DNA from: Trichocladium uniseriatum
Taxonomy: Eukaryota; Ascomycota; Sordariomycetes; Sordariales; Chaetomiaceae
Assembly (NCBI GenBank): GCA_017139535.1
Contig: WOUO01000007.1
Coordinates: forward strand, 1 to 64,000
Direction: 5' to 3'
DNA length: 64,000 nt
Made by a program: the position numbers and the translations under genes. The number at the start of each line of letters is the position of its first letter. The stretch's first letter is position 1. This document shows, one piece after another, positions 53,989 through 64,000 of this stretch. The notes beneath the pieces are model-generated. The model worked only from the letters and a program-made list of their open reading frames with translations, had not been told where the DNA came from and ran no database searches.

Positions 53989-55706
53989 ATGACCCTTTCA
54001 AGTTCCCCTTCCCCCGAACCCCAACTCACTCCCTGGGCACGACTCGACGCCCAGTTAATTGACCTCCTTGACGAACTGTGCCATAGCGAGTATGACTCGT
54101 TTCTCTGTGCCGACATCGACAACAACCAGGCCCTCAACACCCGCTGCGAGTATACTAATGTAGAGTCTGTCCCCGTCCGCCCGCGACCGCCCCGCAGGGC
54201 ACTAAAGGCCTGTCGCGTTGCCGTCAAACCCGAGCGTTATCCTTCGGTATTTGACTGGGCCGCCGCCTTCCGCCGCGCCGCGTCTTGTCTCGCCGATCGG
54301 GAGGTAGCGGTGCCACTACTTCGTAGGCACGGTTACCCACGTTTTCTCCCCGAGCATCTCAATAATGTCGCCCTGTGCTGACACGCCGCGCCCCTCCAGG
54401 TTCGGGAGACGCGACCCTCAAGAGGATTGCCTCGCAGGACCGAGCTTCCACAAAAGCGGCCATATCTCGTGGGCTGGGGAGGTCCTGATTGAGCATACAG
54501 CGACGCACTGGGGCTGCATCCTCGCCGACCAAACAGCGCTAGTGGACCCGCGGCCCAACCGAAGCCAGCCGGACCAGTATCTCCTCCGAAGCGAGCTACT
54601 CGCTTGCGCGTGCCTTTTACGTCTTCAAATCAACGAGATGATGTTATAGGACGTATGGGAGCAAGAGTTCAGAGGCTGGAAACTCCGTGTTGGAAATAGC
54701 CCTGTCAAGGTGGGTGACCTCGGGCGGCTTCAGCCTTGTTTGTATTTGGCATCGCTAAACCTGAGCCCTGGGCTAGAGTACCGTTGTTTCCTTTGAAGAT
54801 GCTCGCGTCCGGGTGATCTAGGCCTCATACGACCCCTCGTCACCAACCCCGTCCCTCGTATTCACACTACAAGGGTCATACGCCCTCGGTGCCGGCGCGG
54901 CCGCTACTTGCTCAAAGGAGACTGCCTGGGCCATCTTATGGTGGATCCTCAACCCTAACGGGCCGTGTGACTCGCTGATTAGCCCGATGCGAGAGGAGCC
55001 AAACGAGCGGCCGCCGACAAAGGAACACCGTGCACCGAGTCCTAATGGCTTTGCCAAGTCGTTGGAATCACAGCAGTCTACCGAGGGTTCATTATACAGT
55101 CACGCCGCAAGCGTGGATGCCAGTCCTAGTTGAGAACAGCGATGATTTATCTTCCTTACCGTCCGATCTAGCGTATGGTGGCTGGTTCCCCGTTTTCAAG
55201 TACCGTCGCGGCCTCACCTTGGTAGGTCCCCGCTTCCTCTCGTCGACCTCGTCTAACCCTTGCTGCAGTGCCTCTCCGCATCCTTACTGCGCCCCTGGTG
55301 CCCTGCACTCAACCGCAGACTTCAGCGTTTTCGAAAATGGCTCGAGGTGAAACAGAGACGCGCCTGCTTGTGCACGGCCGGCCGCAGATGCCGTTTCCGG
55401 CGGCCTCCCGCGGCGAGGTGGGCGCGCTGCGCTGTACCGGCCCGGGACTGCCCCTCCATGCTTTCCGGACTCGACATCGCGCTGTCGGCATACCATCGGG
55501 AGGCGCGGCGGGGCATGTGGTTGTGGGTAGCTGCGGGGCGTTTGCGGGGTGGTTGTAGCCTGGCCGAGCACTTGACGCGGTGGGATTCGCCGGCGGTGGA
55601 GCAGGGGCATTTGTCGAAGTTACGCCTGGTGGATTGCTTACGGGAGTTGTCGCTGTCGGAGATGCGCCTGAGGTGGCGTTTGTTCGCTGAGGAGAGAGAA
55701 GAGTAA
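53989..55706 (+). pseudogene. Broken gene of unknown function, coding blocks in several frames
   Basis: Coding-like blocks follow one another on the plus strand. Block 1 is 53989-54381 (MTLSSSPSPEPQLTPWARL..., 130 residues). Block 2 starts near 54400 in another frame (ISWAGEVLIEHTATHWGCILADQTALVDPRP...RSELLACACLLRLQINEM) and runs on through TAG 54647 into DVWEQEFRGWKLRVGNSPVKVGDLGRL. Block 3 includes VSFEDARVRVI, TAG at 54819, then ASYDPSSPTPSLVFTLQGSYALGAGAAATCSKETAWAILWWILNPNG. Block 4 (about 55300-55706) is Arg/Leu-rich and ends LVDCLRELSLSEMRLRWRLFAEE. No known domain was recognised. Both internal stops could come from CAG by one C-to-T change. A spliced intact gene cannot be built with the signals I see, so I call it decayed. 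Confidence 0.5.
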
Positions 55707-55850
55707 TCACGGGGGCCTACCGTTAGTCGCTTGATCAGCACCACCTATCATCCACCCATCCACTCTTCTGCATATAATAAGCTTTGTTTGAAATAGATAT
55801 AGGTGAATCATGATCCCTAGCGGTTATTCCTGGGTTTCAAGCCAAGGGTA

Positions 55851-57221
55851 TTATTCTGCGGGCATCCCCTTCACCAAACGCCCCTTAACATAGACTTCCA
55901 GGATGTTCCGGTCGTCGCCCGTCATGATAAACTTTTCAAACACCGTCTTCAAGCTATCGGTGTCCTCCACCATCGTCATAATGCCCTGGTCGCTCCCCTG
56001 AGTCCCGACTACAAGTGCATCGAACTCCTTGTCCACCTCAAAATTGCCAATCTTGTCACCTAGAGAGCAAACCTCGGCGCCCCCCAAAGTAGCCAGGTAA
56101 AACACTTCAGGAATGGTCAAGCCCTTGTCCTGTCCCTTGGACATGACCTCACGTGCGTGGCTGGCTATCATGGCCTGGCGCATGGCGTCGAGGATGCTGC
56201 TCGAGAAACCGCCTCCGCTGTCAGTGCCGAGGCCGACCTTGATTCCGCGCCGCATAAAGTCGCGTATAGGGGCCGCCATGAAGCCGCCGCCCACCGTCAT
56301 GTTGGAGATGGGGCAATGGGCAACTCCGCACTCGAGCGCCTTGAGCCTCTCCATCTCGTATTCGGTCATGTGGCAGCAGTGTGCCAGGATTGAGCGTTTG
56401 CCTAAAAGGCCATAGTGCTCGTATAGGTCCGCCTCGTTGGCAAACTGGGGAAACAGTTTCTTGGTGGCCTGTATTTCCTGCTCTGCCTCGTTGAAGTGCG
56501 TCTGGATTGGGAGATCCGGGTTCTGCTGCGCGATTGTCCCTAGGCCCTCCAGCAGTTCCGCATCACACGAGATGGCAAATCGCGGAGTGAGGACGTGCTT
56601 GACGAGATCCCCCTCGGAGTCGGCAGATCGGATGTGAGCGATGCAATCCTCGGTGATGCGCAAGCTGTCCTCGACCGACGCATCCCGGTAGTAGTCTGGT
56701 GCGTTCCGGCTCATGTTGCACTTGCCAACCAGCGCGCGCTGGCCTTTCTCCAAGCAGAGGTCAGCCAGGATGTTGGTCGCCTCGCCGTGCACCGAACCGT
56801 AGTACGATGCCGTGGTGACCCCCTGGCGCAGGAAGCCGTCGACACAACTTGAATAGATGCGGCGGGCGTAGTCAGCGTCGCGGAACCGGGCCTCGTTGGG
56901 GAAGGTGATGGCGTCGAGCCAGTCGAGAATGTGCATCCCCTGTCCGAGACCCCGTTGTGCCCATTGCGGAGCATGGTTGTGCGTGTCGACGAAACCGGGG
57001 ATGAGAAACTGTCCCTGGGCGAGAGAGTGGACGCGCACCAGGTCCGGGGAGAAATTCAGGGAGGAGAGAATGCTTGCGATGCTCTTGCGGTCAGCGTCTT
57101 TGAGCAGAGAAACAATCTTCCCCGCCTTGTTGACCACGATTAGGACACATGGAAGAATCTCAAACTCCGAGGCGGACAGGGAATGGATCATGGGACCGAG
57201 GATAGCTAATGATGGAGTCAT
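55851..57221 (-). CDS. gud1: Guanine deaminase, 456 aa
   Basis: Single exon; the first ATG (57221) gives MTPSLAILGPMIHSLSASEFE. The amidohydrolase metal motif is PGFVDTHNHAPQW with His81 and His83. Other conserved parts are GMHILDWLDAITFPNEARF, LVGKCNMSRNAPDYYRD, IQTHFNEAEQEI, HCCHMTEYEM, GVAHCPISNMTVGGG and GLGTDSGGGFSSS (catalytic Asp). The last block, LGDKIGNFEVDKEFDALVV, belongs to the C-terminal beta sandwich. The enzyme hydrolyses guanine to xanthine and ammonia with zinc in the cytosol, committing guanine to purine breakdown and nitrogen recovery. Length is normal for the family. Its 3' end faces the pseudogene block, with only about 140 bp between. Confidence 0.95.
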   Translation of the reverse strand: MTPSLAILGPMIHSLSASEFEILPCVLIVVNKAGKIVSLLKDADRKSIASILSSLNFSPDLVRVHSLAQGQFLIPGFVDTHNHAPQWAQRGLGQGMHILDWLDAITFPNEARFRDADYARRIYSSCVDGFLRQGVTTASYYGSVHGEATNILADLCLEKGQRALVGKCNMSRNAPDYYRDASVEDSLRITEDCIAHIRSADSEGDLVKHVLTPRFAISCDAELLEGLGTIAQQNPDLPIQTHFNEAEQEIQATKKLFPQFANEADLYEHYGLLGKRSILAHCCHMTEYEMERLKALECGVAHCPISNMTVGGGFMAAPIRDFMRRGIKVGLGTDSGGGFSSSILDAMRQAMIASHAREVMSKGQDKGLTIPEVFYLATLGGAEVCSLGDKIGNFEVDKEFDALVVGTQGSDQGIMTMVEDTDSLKTVFEKFIMTGDDRNILEVYVKGRLVKGMPAE

Positions 57222-57854
57222 GGTGTAGTTGACGTATTCGGTTGTATGGATGCTGAGTTGTGCCGAGAAAAAGGTCGGTTCCAAGGTTAGGTAGTCTTGA
57301 GAGTGGTGGAAGGAATTTGACTTTGATGACTACTGCAGTTGAAGCGGGGTAGGTACCCAAGGTATTGGACAAGCTGACCGACTCAACAGTCCTTTTTAAG
57401 CAACCTTTAATTTTTGGCAACTTGAATGGAACAGACAACTTCCGTCATGGTTAGCTGCACCTCCACCATAACCCCTATCCGGGCTTCTCCCCATGTTATC
57501 CTCTACGTCCATTTTGTTTTAACTTCCCACTTCTTTTGTTTTACTCACTCCCGCTATCCGGTTTATGTTTTTTCCTTCGCCATTCTTCCTTGGAGAAATA
57601 GCTTGCTACTGGGTAGGTAAATACGGAATACAAATACAGTTATCAGAATGCAGGAGGACTTGAAGCAGGAGACAAAGTTATCACACGTTTTATTCTTGAT
57701 CTTTTTGCCAGCAAACGACCATAGAACCCGTCACCCAGTCGACGACTCCCTCTAGCCCTCCCGCGCCCCCATCCTTACGCCAGCTACCAGGGACCTAAAA
57801 CGTCTCGCTCAGGAGAAATGGAAGGATTTCTAAGGTAGGTAGTAACCCCGGCCA
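57222..57854. other. Guanine deaminase promoter and 3' flank of the next gene
   Basis: About 630 bp between two minus-strand genes. The part near 57340-57420 (GGTAGGTACCC, AT-rich run) is the likely GUD1 promoter core. No gene seen. Confidence 0.55.
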
Positions 57855-58436
57855 TCAAACTTCCAGAAGCTCAAGAACAGGATCGTCGTATTCCCAGAAA
57901 ACAGCACGGACGGTGTCGGGCTGTTCAGTCGGGGGTTCGAAGAGTTCAACGAAGTACTTGTATTCGCGCATGGCGAGATTGAGCTTGTCTTGGAATTGGT
58001 TGAGGAACTCATAGTCGTTTCTTGTTGTGCCTGTTGGGAATCCCAGACTGCGAGTGCTAACATAGTGGCGACGAAAGGATCGGATGGCCTCTTCGTGATT
58101 CTTATTGTATTCCTTCTCGAGTAGCTCTGGATACAATAATGTACGCTCCTTGACCTCCTCGTGGAGGAGCTCTTGCTTCTTCACCGTCGCTTTGGTCTGG
58201 GGATGCTCCACCTTGCATTTCCTGAGGAACCTGTAGTAGTTCTCCACACTCTCCTCGATGGCCTTCTTGCGGTGCCGGCTGCAGTAGATGGGTACTTCAA
58301 TGGCCGTCCTTGTAGACCTGCAGCGATGGCCTTGGAGTGCAGCCGCGCATCGCAGTACGAGTGGCGTGAGTGCTTCGTCAGCACACCGATTGCGGCAACG
58401 GCTTCTGGAAAAACGAACTTCCAGGATCTCACACAT
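57855..58436 (-). CDS. Uncharacterised 193-residue protein with Cys/Arg-rich N-terminus
   Basis: Not recognised. Single exon from the first in-frame ATG at 58436 (MCEILEVRFSRSRC). Residues 1-55 carry several Cys and His (C2, C14, C18, C29, C38, then IYCSRHRKK), spacing that could bind zinc. The rest is mainly charged helix (ENYYRFLRKCKVEHPQTKATVKKQELLHEEVKERTLLYPELLEKEYNKNHEEAIRSF) and ends in an acidic tail (YDDPVLELLEV). There is no signal peptide or membrane segment. The frame stays open about 23 codons upstream without an ATG. Coding use and the helical regularity make it look real. A metal-binding regulatory role is only a guess. Confidence 0.6.
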   Translation of the reverse strand: MCEILEVRFSRSRCRNRCADEALTPLVLRCAAALQGHRCRSTRTAIEVPIYCSRHRKKAIEESVENYYRFLRKCKVEHPQTKATVKKQELLHEEVKERTLLYPELLEKEYNKNHEEAIRSFRRHYVSTRSLGFPTGTTRNDYEFLNQFQDKLNLAMREYKYFVELFEPPTEQPDTVRAVFWEYDDPVLELLEV

Positions 58437-59567
58437 GGTGCTCGGGAAAGTGAGAGCAATTGCTTGGTGTTTGGGTGCTTGGGTGCGAGGTGTTGATGGT
58501 GGCAAGCGTGCGAAACTGAGTGTGGAGAGCGTCTTGTTCCTGAGGGCTGGGGCGCCGACTCATTATATATCCAGGACCATGATGGGAGTTTATCTACGAC
58601 AGAATATCGTTCAACTTTTGACTATGTATTGGCTTTGAGATGTTAGAGTAAACTACATCCCTACTGCATGTGTGAACCCCGAGCATTCAAAAACTGGTGA
58701 CATGTAGTTGGGTTTTCCGCGGTCACGGTGCCTGAGTCTGTCACGTTTGGCAACATAGAGGTCATCGGAGTAATATTTGGAAACCAACGGATCGAGGCAT
58801 CCTCAAAGCGCCCAGCAGCACCGCTACGTTGCGACTTTGTGAGAACAACCGGCCCTGTGGCGATTTAACCAACATGGGTTGACCAGCGTTTGCAAATTTT
58901 GTGTATGGAAGGCTTTAGATGGGATTTCATGGTCGACAACCATTGTGACTTCATTATTGTTAGGAAAACCTGCTTTCTGTGGCAGTGAGTCGAGTGATGG
59001 ATGGAGTTCAAGTAGTACCGAGCACCTGTCTGAGTTTCAGCTCACGGATGGAACTCGACTTGAAAACTCAAAACCTAGACCCGGCTGGTCGCATGCCATG
59101 CTTGTGCCCCCGAGTCGTCTACGTTATATGAATGTCACATAATGTCAGTAAAGAGTGACCAACTGTGACCGATTGGAACTTGTTGTTGAAAAAAGGGTGT
59201 CTGGACATGCTGCTTGCACTAACTAGTATGTTCTCTCGGCCACACGAGATCTTTCCGCCCGGCAATTTATCTTGGATAGACTGCGCTGCCATCGTTGAAA
59301 CTAGATTGTAATTTCACTAAACTTAAATTGGCACAAGTTTTGCTCGAGCCTCTAGGTGTCCCAGTGCTGTGAACTTTGGGGATCTTTGTGCAAGTCACGT
59401 GACTTTTTGGAGGGTTCCTCCGTCCTTTAAGGTACCATTGACCCTCTTATCACTTCTGCCACACAACGCACGGTCCGCACGAAGCTTCACGAAGAACAAC
59501 TTGTCATTGCAAATTGATAAAACTCAAAAGGCAACACGAGTATTCCTACGGCTTTTGCCCATCCAGC
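58437..59567. other. Divergent promoter region of the 193-residue gene and MED18
   Basis: About 1.1 kb. Contains a 14 bp palindrome with a CACGTG core near the MED18 side. The remainder is AT-richer than average and shows no gene. Confidence 0.55.
59392..59405. promoter_or_regulatory. AAGTCACGTGACTT palindrome upstream of MED18
   Basis: A perfect 14 bp palindrome about 163 bp upstream of the MED18 start. Its core GTCACGTGAC equals the site upstream of TAF10. It fits a Cbf1-like bHLH site; the factor is inferred. Confidence 0.5.
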
Positions 59568-60494
59568 ATGCCGCACGAGCTGTTTCTCGCAGCCGTGGTG
59601 CTCGACGCCGACGTCCCCAAGGCGCGGGCGCTCCTTGGCGGCTTCACTGAAATGCGCGAGCGACACCAATTCACCCGTATCCAGCACTACCAGCCCCAGG
59701 ATTTGGCAATCAAGGGATTTCCGACCATAAAAGAGCTGCAGAAAGAGCGGGGACCATACATGCCTCAATGGCAAGAGTTGCACCAGATCCTGGCCAGGCA
59801 ACCCTGCACCCTTCAGGTGCGCACCCAAGTCACCGAAGAAATCCAGGACACCAAAACTGAGTAAGATGCTCTCTATGCCCACGGCCGAATCTGTGTTTCT
59901 TACAAAATACGCCATGCGTGTTAGGGGAGAAGCTGCAGCCGTTGTACCCGCCAACAAGCCGCGCGTCTTGAGATGGACTGAGCTGCCTGATCCGCCGAGC
60001 CCTCGAGTTCCCCCTTTCATCACCCAACGCAAGATTGTCGAGCTTGTCGACCAAAGGGTCGAAAAGATCCTGGCCGACAACAAGTTCAAGTTCGTACCCA
60101 CCCAAGATGGGACCACCCTGCGTCTACGACTCCCCGTTGCGTTTCTATCTTCTAACGAGATCGTAGGCTCAAGTCGGATTTGGTTGACGAGTCCTATCAC
60201 TGGTGGCTCAATGACATCGAGTATGCACTGACTCGGACCTTTGTCGTTTCGTTAAGCCCAGACCCGGCAACGTCGCAGCAGGTTCCAAACCTCGCCTCTC
60301 TCGAGCCCGCCGCGGATTTCTGGCTCCTGCTAGTCCGCTCCCGGGTGGAGTCGACGCCTGAGCGCATGCAACAGAGCCAGACCCAGTTGGCCCAAGTCCG
60401 CGAGCAGTTACTGGGCGTCTTCGACTTCAAGGTTTTTGACCGCCGTTGCCACGATCCCCGGATCCAGGAACAGAGAGGACAGGGTCCGCCCTAG
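59568..60494 (+). CDS. med18: Mediator complex subunit 18 (head module), 261 aa
   Basis: Exons 59568-59860, 59925-60089 and 60167-60494. The start MPHELFLAAVVLDADVPKARALLGGFTEMRERH and the WQELHQILARQPCTLQVRTQV segment match Med18. After the first intron come RVLRWTELPDPPSPRVPPFITQRKIVEL and the second half of the beta barrel: DLVDESYHWWLNDIEYALTRTF. It ends with LLGVFDFKVFDRRCHDPRI. Med18 pairs with Med20 in the Mediator head, linking activators and RNA polymerase II. Intron 2 is the weak point: a GTTCGT donor with a GTAG acceptor gives NKFKLKSDL, while GTACCC with a CAAG acceptor also keeps frame. The upstream GTCACGTGAC palindrome is shared with TAF10. Confidence 0.9.
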
Positions 60495-61507
60495 GCACCG
60501 AGAAGGACATCGTATATTTCCCTGAGTTCTTCCAGAGATATCAACGGGAGGCGGTCGGAACCCGGCTGAAGACTGCCTCCCGAAAGAAGATTCCCCCAAA
60601 GTACAGGACCAGAGAGGACGACTTCGACCCGGATGACTCAAGAATTGATCGGCCCAAGCAAGAGACAGCCGTCTTGATGACAAGGGAGGATTGGGCGGTG
60701 AAAACCTAAGAGAATGGTCGATGACGATATATTATTGCTAGAGATCGACGCAGATGCACTCTGGTTTTCAGGTGCCCCGGTTACGATATATTTAGGGAGA
60801 CAGTGCTCACCCCAAACAGTTGATTCTCTTCAGCTGAATATCGTGCTGATTCGTGCGGTCAAACATGTCACCATTGGGGCAATGCCGAAGAGGATAGCCA
60901 AGTATGCCAGTCTTAGTGAGGCTAGACAGAGACAAGGGGGCAAGCAGGGCAGCGGCGTTTAGCCTTCGGCCTGGAGGATCGGCTGTGAGTGTATCACAAC
61001 GTGCCTTTAAAAATCTTCTCGATGCAAGGACATGAGCTCCCTTTGTACTAGCTAACCTCAACTTTGGTTCTCGAGGGAGAACCTAGAGAGGGCAATCATG
61101 TAGTAAATGTTGACTCGACAATATCTCCCCTTTTTCCTCGCTCCAAGTCTCTCAATCTTGGGTTCGAATCCAAGTTTAAGCCAAGAGAAGAATGCTGACA
61201 GTCATTACGATTACGTCTCCCCCCAGATCAGCCAAGACCGCTAGCCCCTTGGGAGCATTCAGGCGCCAAATCCGATTGAACGCACTGACTTTCGTTCGTC
61301 TGCCCAGCATTCGACCCCTGAAGAGCGGTGGGGTCCGATGGCACCTTACCCGGACCCAAGGGACCGGGGACAGGAAGGCAGAGCGTCTCTCACCCACCCT
61401 CGCCCTGAACCCCACCAAACTTGTCGGGAAGGAGAAGGCGGAAACACAATCCTGCAGCACCGGTACCGCACATTGACGAGTAAGCTCAGTATACATGCCA
61501 TTACGAA
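60495..61507. other. MED18 3' flank with an unexplained open frame
   Basis: From about 60446 to 60709, overlapping the MED18 end in another frame, a frame stays open and reads EKDIVYFPEFFQRYQREAVG...PPKYRTREDDFDPDDSRIDRPKQ. It has no ATG near its start and no family I recognise. The rest, to 61507, is intergenic sequence leading to the regulator's promoter. A B-box-like GGTTCGAATCC at 61159 is not part of a tRNA. Confidence 0.4.
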
Positions 61508-63609
61508 ATGGTGTACGGCGGGAAGCCCTCCCGGGGATGCAGAACCTGTCGAGCGCGCCGGATCAAGGTGGGTTCAATCGTTCACCATTCAAGTTCAAGG
61601 ACCACGCGGCGCAATCCATGCCAGTCGGAACTCGGAACTCGGAACTCGGCATGATGACAACGGGCTAACTTGGCAATTACTACCGAGTGAATAGTGCGAT
61701 GAGGGCAAGCCGACATGCAGACGATGCGAAAAATCGCAGAGAGAATGTGGTGGTTATAGGCCCGAATTCGAGATTGTCCATCGTGATCAGACTAGGTCGA
61801 CGATACGGCGGAACGTGTTGCGCAATGCCGGCGACACGACTAATAGGCAGGAACACGAGCTGACCGGCCAGACTGCGAGTGCTCGCCCTTTGGTATTTGT
61901 GCAGGAACAGCCACGGTCATGGAAGCGGCCCGGGCAAAGCTCGATGCTCTCGGACTCGAACCCATCGCCTGTTCCGACCTTGACGGTACCCATCGCACAG
62001 CGAGCGACGTGTTATTTTGCGTCCAACTTCATCTTGGTACCACTGGAGACCTCGAGTGCCGCCCCTCACGGTTTCATGGACTACCTCATCCCTCTGATTG
62101 AGGCTCAGCGATCTAGGGGTGCTCCGAGTGCACTGCATCACGCCTTCAATGCATGTTCTTTCGCTCTCCTCGGCAACCGCACCAGAGCCGATGGTGTTGA
62201 CCTCGCCCAGTTGTCTTTGAAAGAGCACACGCTGGCCCTGGCTCAGACGCACCGGGCGCTTGGCCATCCCGCCACGGCAAGCACCGATGCCACTCTCGCC
62301 GCTGTGCTGCTGCTATGCTTGTACGAGGTTTGTCCGGCTTCACTATCTAGTCCATCAAGAGAGGTCGTACCGTATTGACGTCTATCCGTTTTATCACTAG
62401 AGCATAACAGCCATCAAGGAGAGCAGCATGCTGGCATGGCGTACGCATATCGACGGCGCCGTGAACATTGTCAGGGCACGTGGCCGCGATAAAATGTGTC
62501 AGACCGGGCTTGGGACGCTTCTCTTTATTGCTGTCCGATACCACCTGGTACGTTATCCCTCGCCACCCCTTACAATAACCCAAATTAACACGCCATAGAT
62601 CTCCCGCACCTTGACCTCAGCTACACCGCTCCCCCTCGGCGTAGACTGGTGGATGGCCGGCGGTGACACTAGCTCACTCCTGGCAACCTCTCAACGCTTT
62701 GCGCTAAAATATAGCGAATTTCGAGTAGCATCATCGCGGCTGATGGCGACCGGTTCACGGTCACCCGAGATCATCGGGCAGTTGCTCGAGATTGCGCGAC
62801 AGATACAAACCACGGATCAAGACATTGCCAGCTGGCTCGCATCAATACCGGACGAATTCCGCTTCAAAACTATGTGCTGGGTGGGGGAAGACGATGTCGG
62901 ACGCTCCAAAGGCAGTAGTTATGGCCAAGTCGAGGTGTTCCCAGGCCGCGTTGATATCTATCCGGACTTTGTGACGGCCAGTGGCTGGAACATTGCGCGG
63001 ATCTCGCGCCTTCTTCTCGCCTCACTCGCCATTCGGCTCACTGCCTGGATCCGCGCTCCGGCCGACTACCGCACGACGCCCGAGTACAAAGCCGCGAAGC
63101 ACATCTGCGAGGGGACCATATCCGAGATCATCGCTTCGGTGCCGTATCACTTTGGCTGGCACCTAAAAGGCAAGAGGCCAACTGAGCCAGGGCTCTCAGG
63201 CTTTGCGTGTGGCAAAGAGGGCCCCGGGAAAGCCCTGCCGGCCATGTTTTTGATGTGGTCGTTGACCTGCGTCAAGAACCACGACATTTGCAACGAAGAA
63301 CAGCGCGAATGGGCAAAGGGCCGGCTCAGGTTTATTGCTGAGGAAGTCGGGCTAAAGTATGCTCGCATTGTCAACGAGGTGTGTCTCTGTCCATCTGGCC
63401 TGCTTTGATAGTCGTGGCAAGCTGACTGACCGTCCCAGGCTACCCTTCGGTTCCCCTCGATGATGATCCGCATGGATGGCTCGATGACCACCCCGGATCC
63501 GTTACAGAGCCCAATCAAATCCCAGTTTTTCTCGGGGCCCGTGTGTCTCCCAAACACGCCGGAAAGCCTTCCTGATGAGAAACGGAGCCCATCACCGAGC
63601 TCAGAATAA
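61508..63609 (+). CDS. Zn2Cys6 transcription factor with Fungal_trans_2 domain, 596 aa, five exons
   Basis: Exons 61508-61567, 61695-62327, 62401-62547, 62599-63378 and 63439-63609; every junction is phase 0. The zinc cluster is split by intron 1 after residue 20: RGCRTCRARRIK, then CDEGKPTCRRCEKSQRECGGY, giving C-x2-C-x6-C-x5-C-x2-C-x6-C near residues 11-38. The second domain (ASNFILVPLETSSAAPHGFMDYLIPLIEAQ..., FNACSFALLGNR, ATLAAVLLLCLYE, MLAWRTHIDGAVNIVRARG) is the Fungal_trans_2 type regulatory region. It should act as a nuclear gene regulator; targets are unknown. The first intron (127 bp) carries a GGAACTC triple repeat. The C-terminal tail is Ser/Pro-rich and ends PSPSSE. It is tandem to MED18 with 1 kb between. 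Confidence 0.9.
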
Positions 63610-64000
63610 ATCGGGGTTTGACCGCCGCGAAGTTGCTCTTGGCGAGATGCACGCCGGGTCATGATCGTACGGAGTCGAATAATTACGCCGACTGGACACG
63701 AGAGTCCACCGTCCTTTGCCTGCGCTTTGGAGATATCACGCGGAGTAATGTGTCCATGGCAAACTAGGGAGAGAAGGGCTACGCGCCCCGCCGCGCAACA
63801 TTAGAGAGGTACTCTTCTTAACTATTACAAGAAGGGCGTTAGGAGTCTAGGATTGGGATACCCACATAATTGGTCATTGATTTCACTGCATATCCGGCGT
63901 CAAAGTTTTGGATCAGATATGGTTAGACACATTAGGGTTTTCAAGGGTTGGATTAGACCGTGTTTGATTGATATAGCTGAGAATAAGATCTTATGTCTCC
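63610..64000. other. 3' flank of the regulator at the window end; no gene seen
   Basis: About 390 bp, somewhat AT-rich from 63780 on but with normal CA and TG content, so not obviously RIP-mutated. No feature recognised before the window ends. Confidence 0.5.

Noticed and set aside
53344..54381. 345-codon frame spanning the transporter remnant and the next block
   Set aside because: It fuses the C-terminal piece of the broken transporter, non-coding sequence and the start of an unrelated block; not one gene.
61141..61195. GGTTCGAATCC, a tRNA B-box match
   Set aside because: The T-arm would need an eight-base loop, no A-box or pairing acceptor stem is found upstream, and the 3' side does not pair.

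Overview
The window is a piece of a filamentous ascomycete genome, most likely a Sordariomycete close to Sordariales/Chaetomiaceae. The reasons are compact genes with 50-100 bp spliceosomal introns (GTRAGT donors, CTRAC branch points), family-level matches of the housekeeping proteins to Neurospora/Chaetomium-type orthologues, a HET-domain gene, Clr5 and Zn2Cys6 regulators, an AA9 cellulose-active oxygenase, and a left end destroyed by repeat-induced point mutation (RIP). The species assignment is inference. No rRNA, CRISPR, plasmid or bacterial feature was seen, and I found no convincing tRNA.

Layout. 1-5.3 kb: RIP-mutated retroelements, namely a minus-strand Tad1-like LINE, a tandem-repeat tract and a probable gag/LTR fragment. 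5.9-8.6 kb: a six-exon Zn2Cys6 regulator. 11-20 kb: a housekeeping block of mitochondrial uS19 (RSM19), TAF10, MRE11, APC10/DOC1 and a POF1/NMNAT-like nucleotidyltransferase; MRE11 and APC10 diverge from a shared ~360 bp promoter. 20-31 kb: a possible tiny spliced gene, then four minus-strand genes: PTR2 peptide transporter, striatin (PRO11/HAM-3), RAD14/XPA and PHO88/SND3. 32-38 kb: a secreted, probably GPI-anchored protein, an AA9 oxygenase and a small proline-rich membrane protein. 38.8-41.4 kb: a bZIP factor directly upstream of an ArsH flavoprotein. 42.7-45 kb: a Clr5-domain protein. 45-55.7 kb: an accessory stretch with ~3.4 kb without genes, a HET-domain gene, and two plus-strand pseudogenes whose in-frame stops are all TAG/TAA. 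55.8-63.6 kb: guanine deaminase, an unknown 193-residue protein, Mediator subunit 18 and a second Zn2Cys6 regulator.

Most genes are independent conserved cell functions (transcription initiation, DNA repair, cell cycle, ER targeting, hyphal fusion, nutrient uptake). The accessory material is the RIP-silenced left end and the HET/pseudogene block. Exon coordinates were worked out by hand from splice signals and frame continuity; nearly every multi-exon model closes in frame, which supports them. I did not find a clear new multi-gene system. The most interesting items are the TAG/TAA-riddled pseudogene block, the arsH/bZIP pair, shared GTCACGTGAC palindromes at two transcription-machinery genes, and an unplaced coding-like segment in the APC10 leader.
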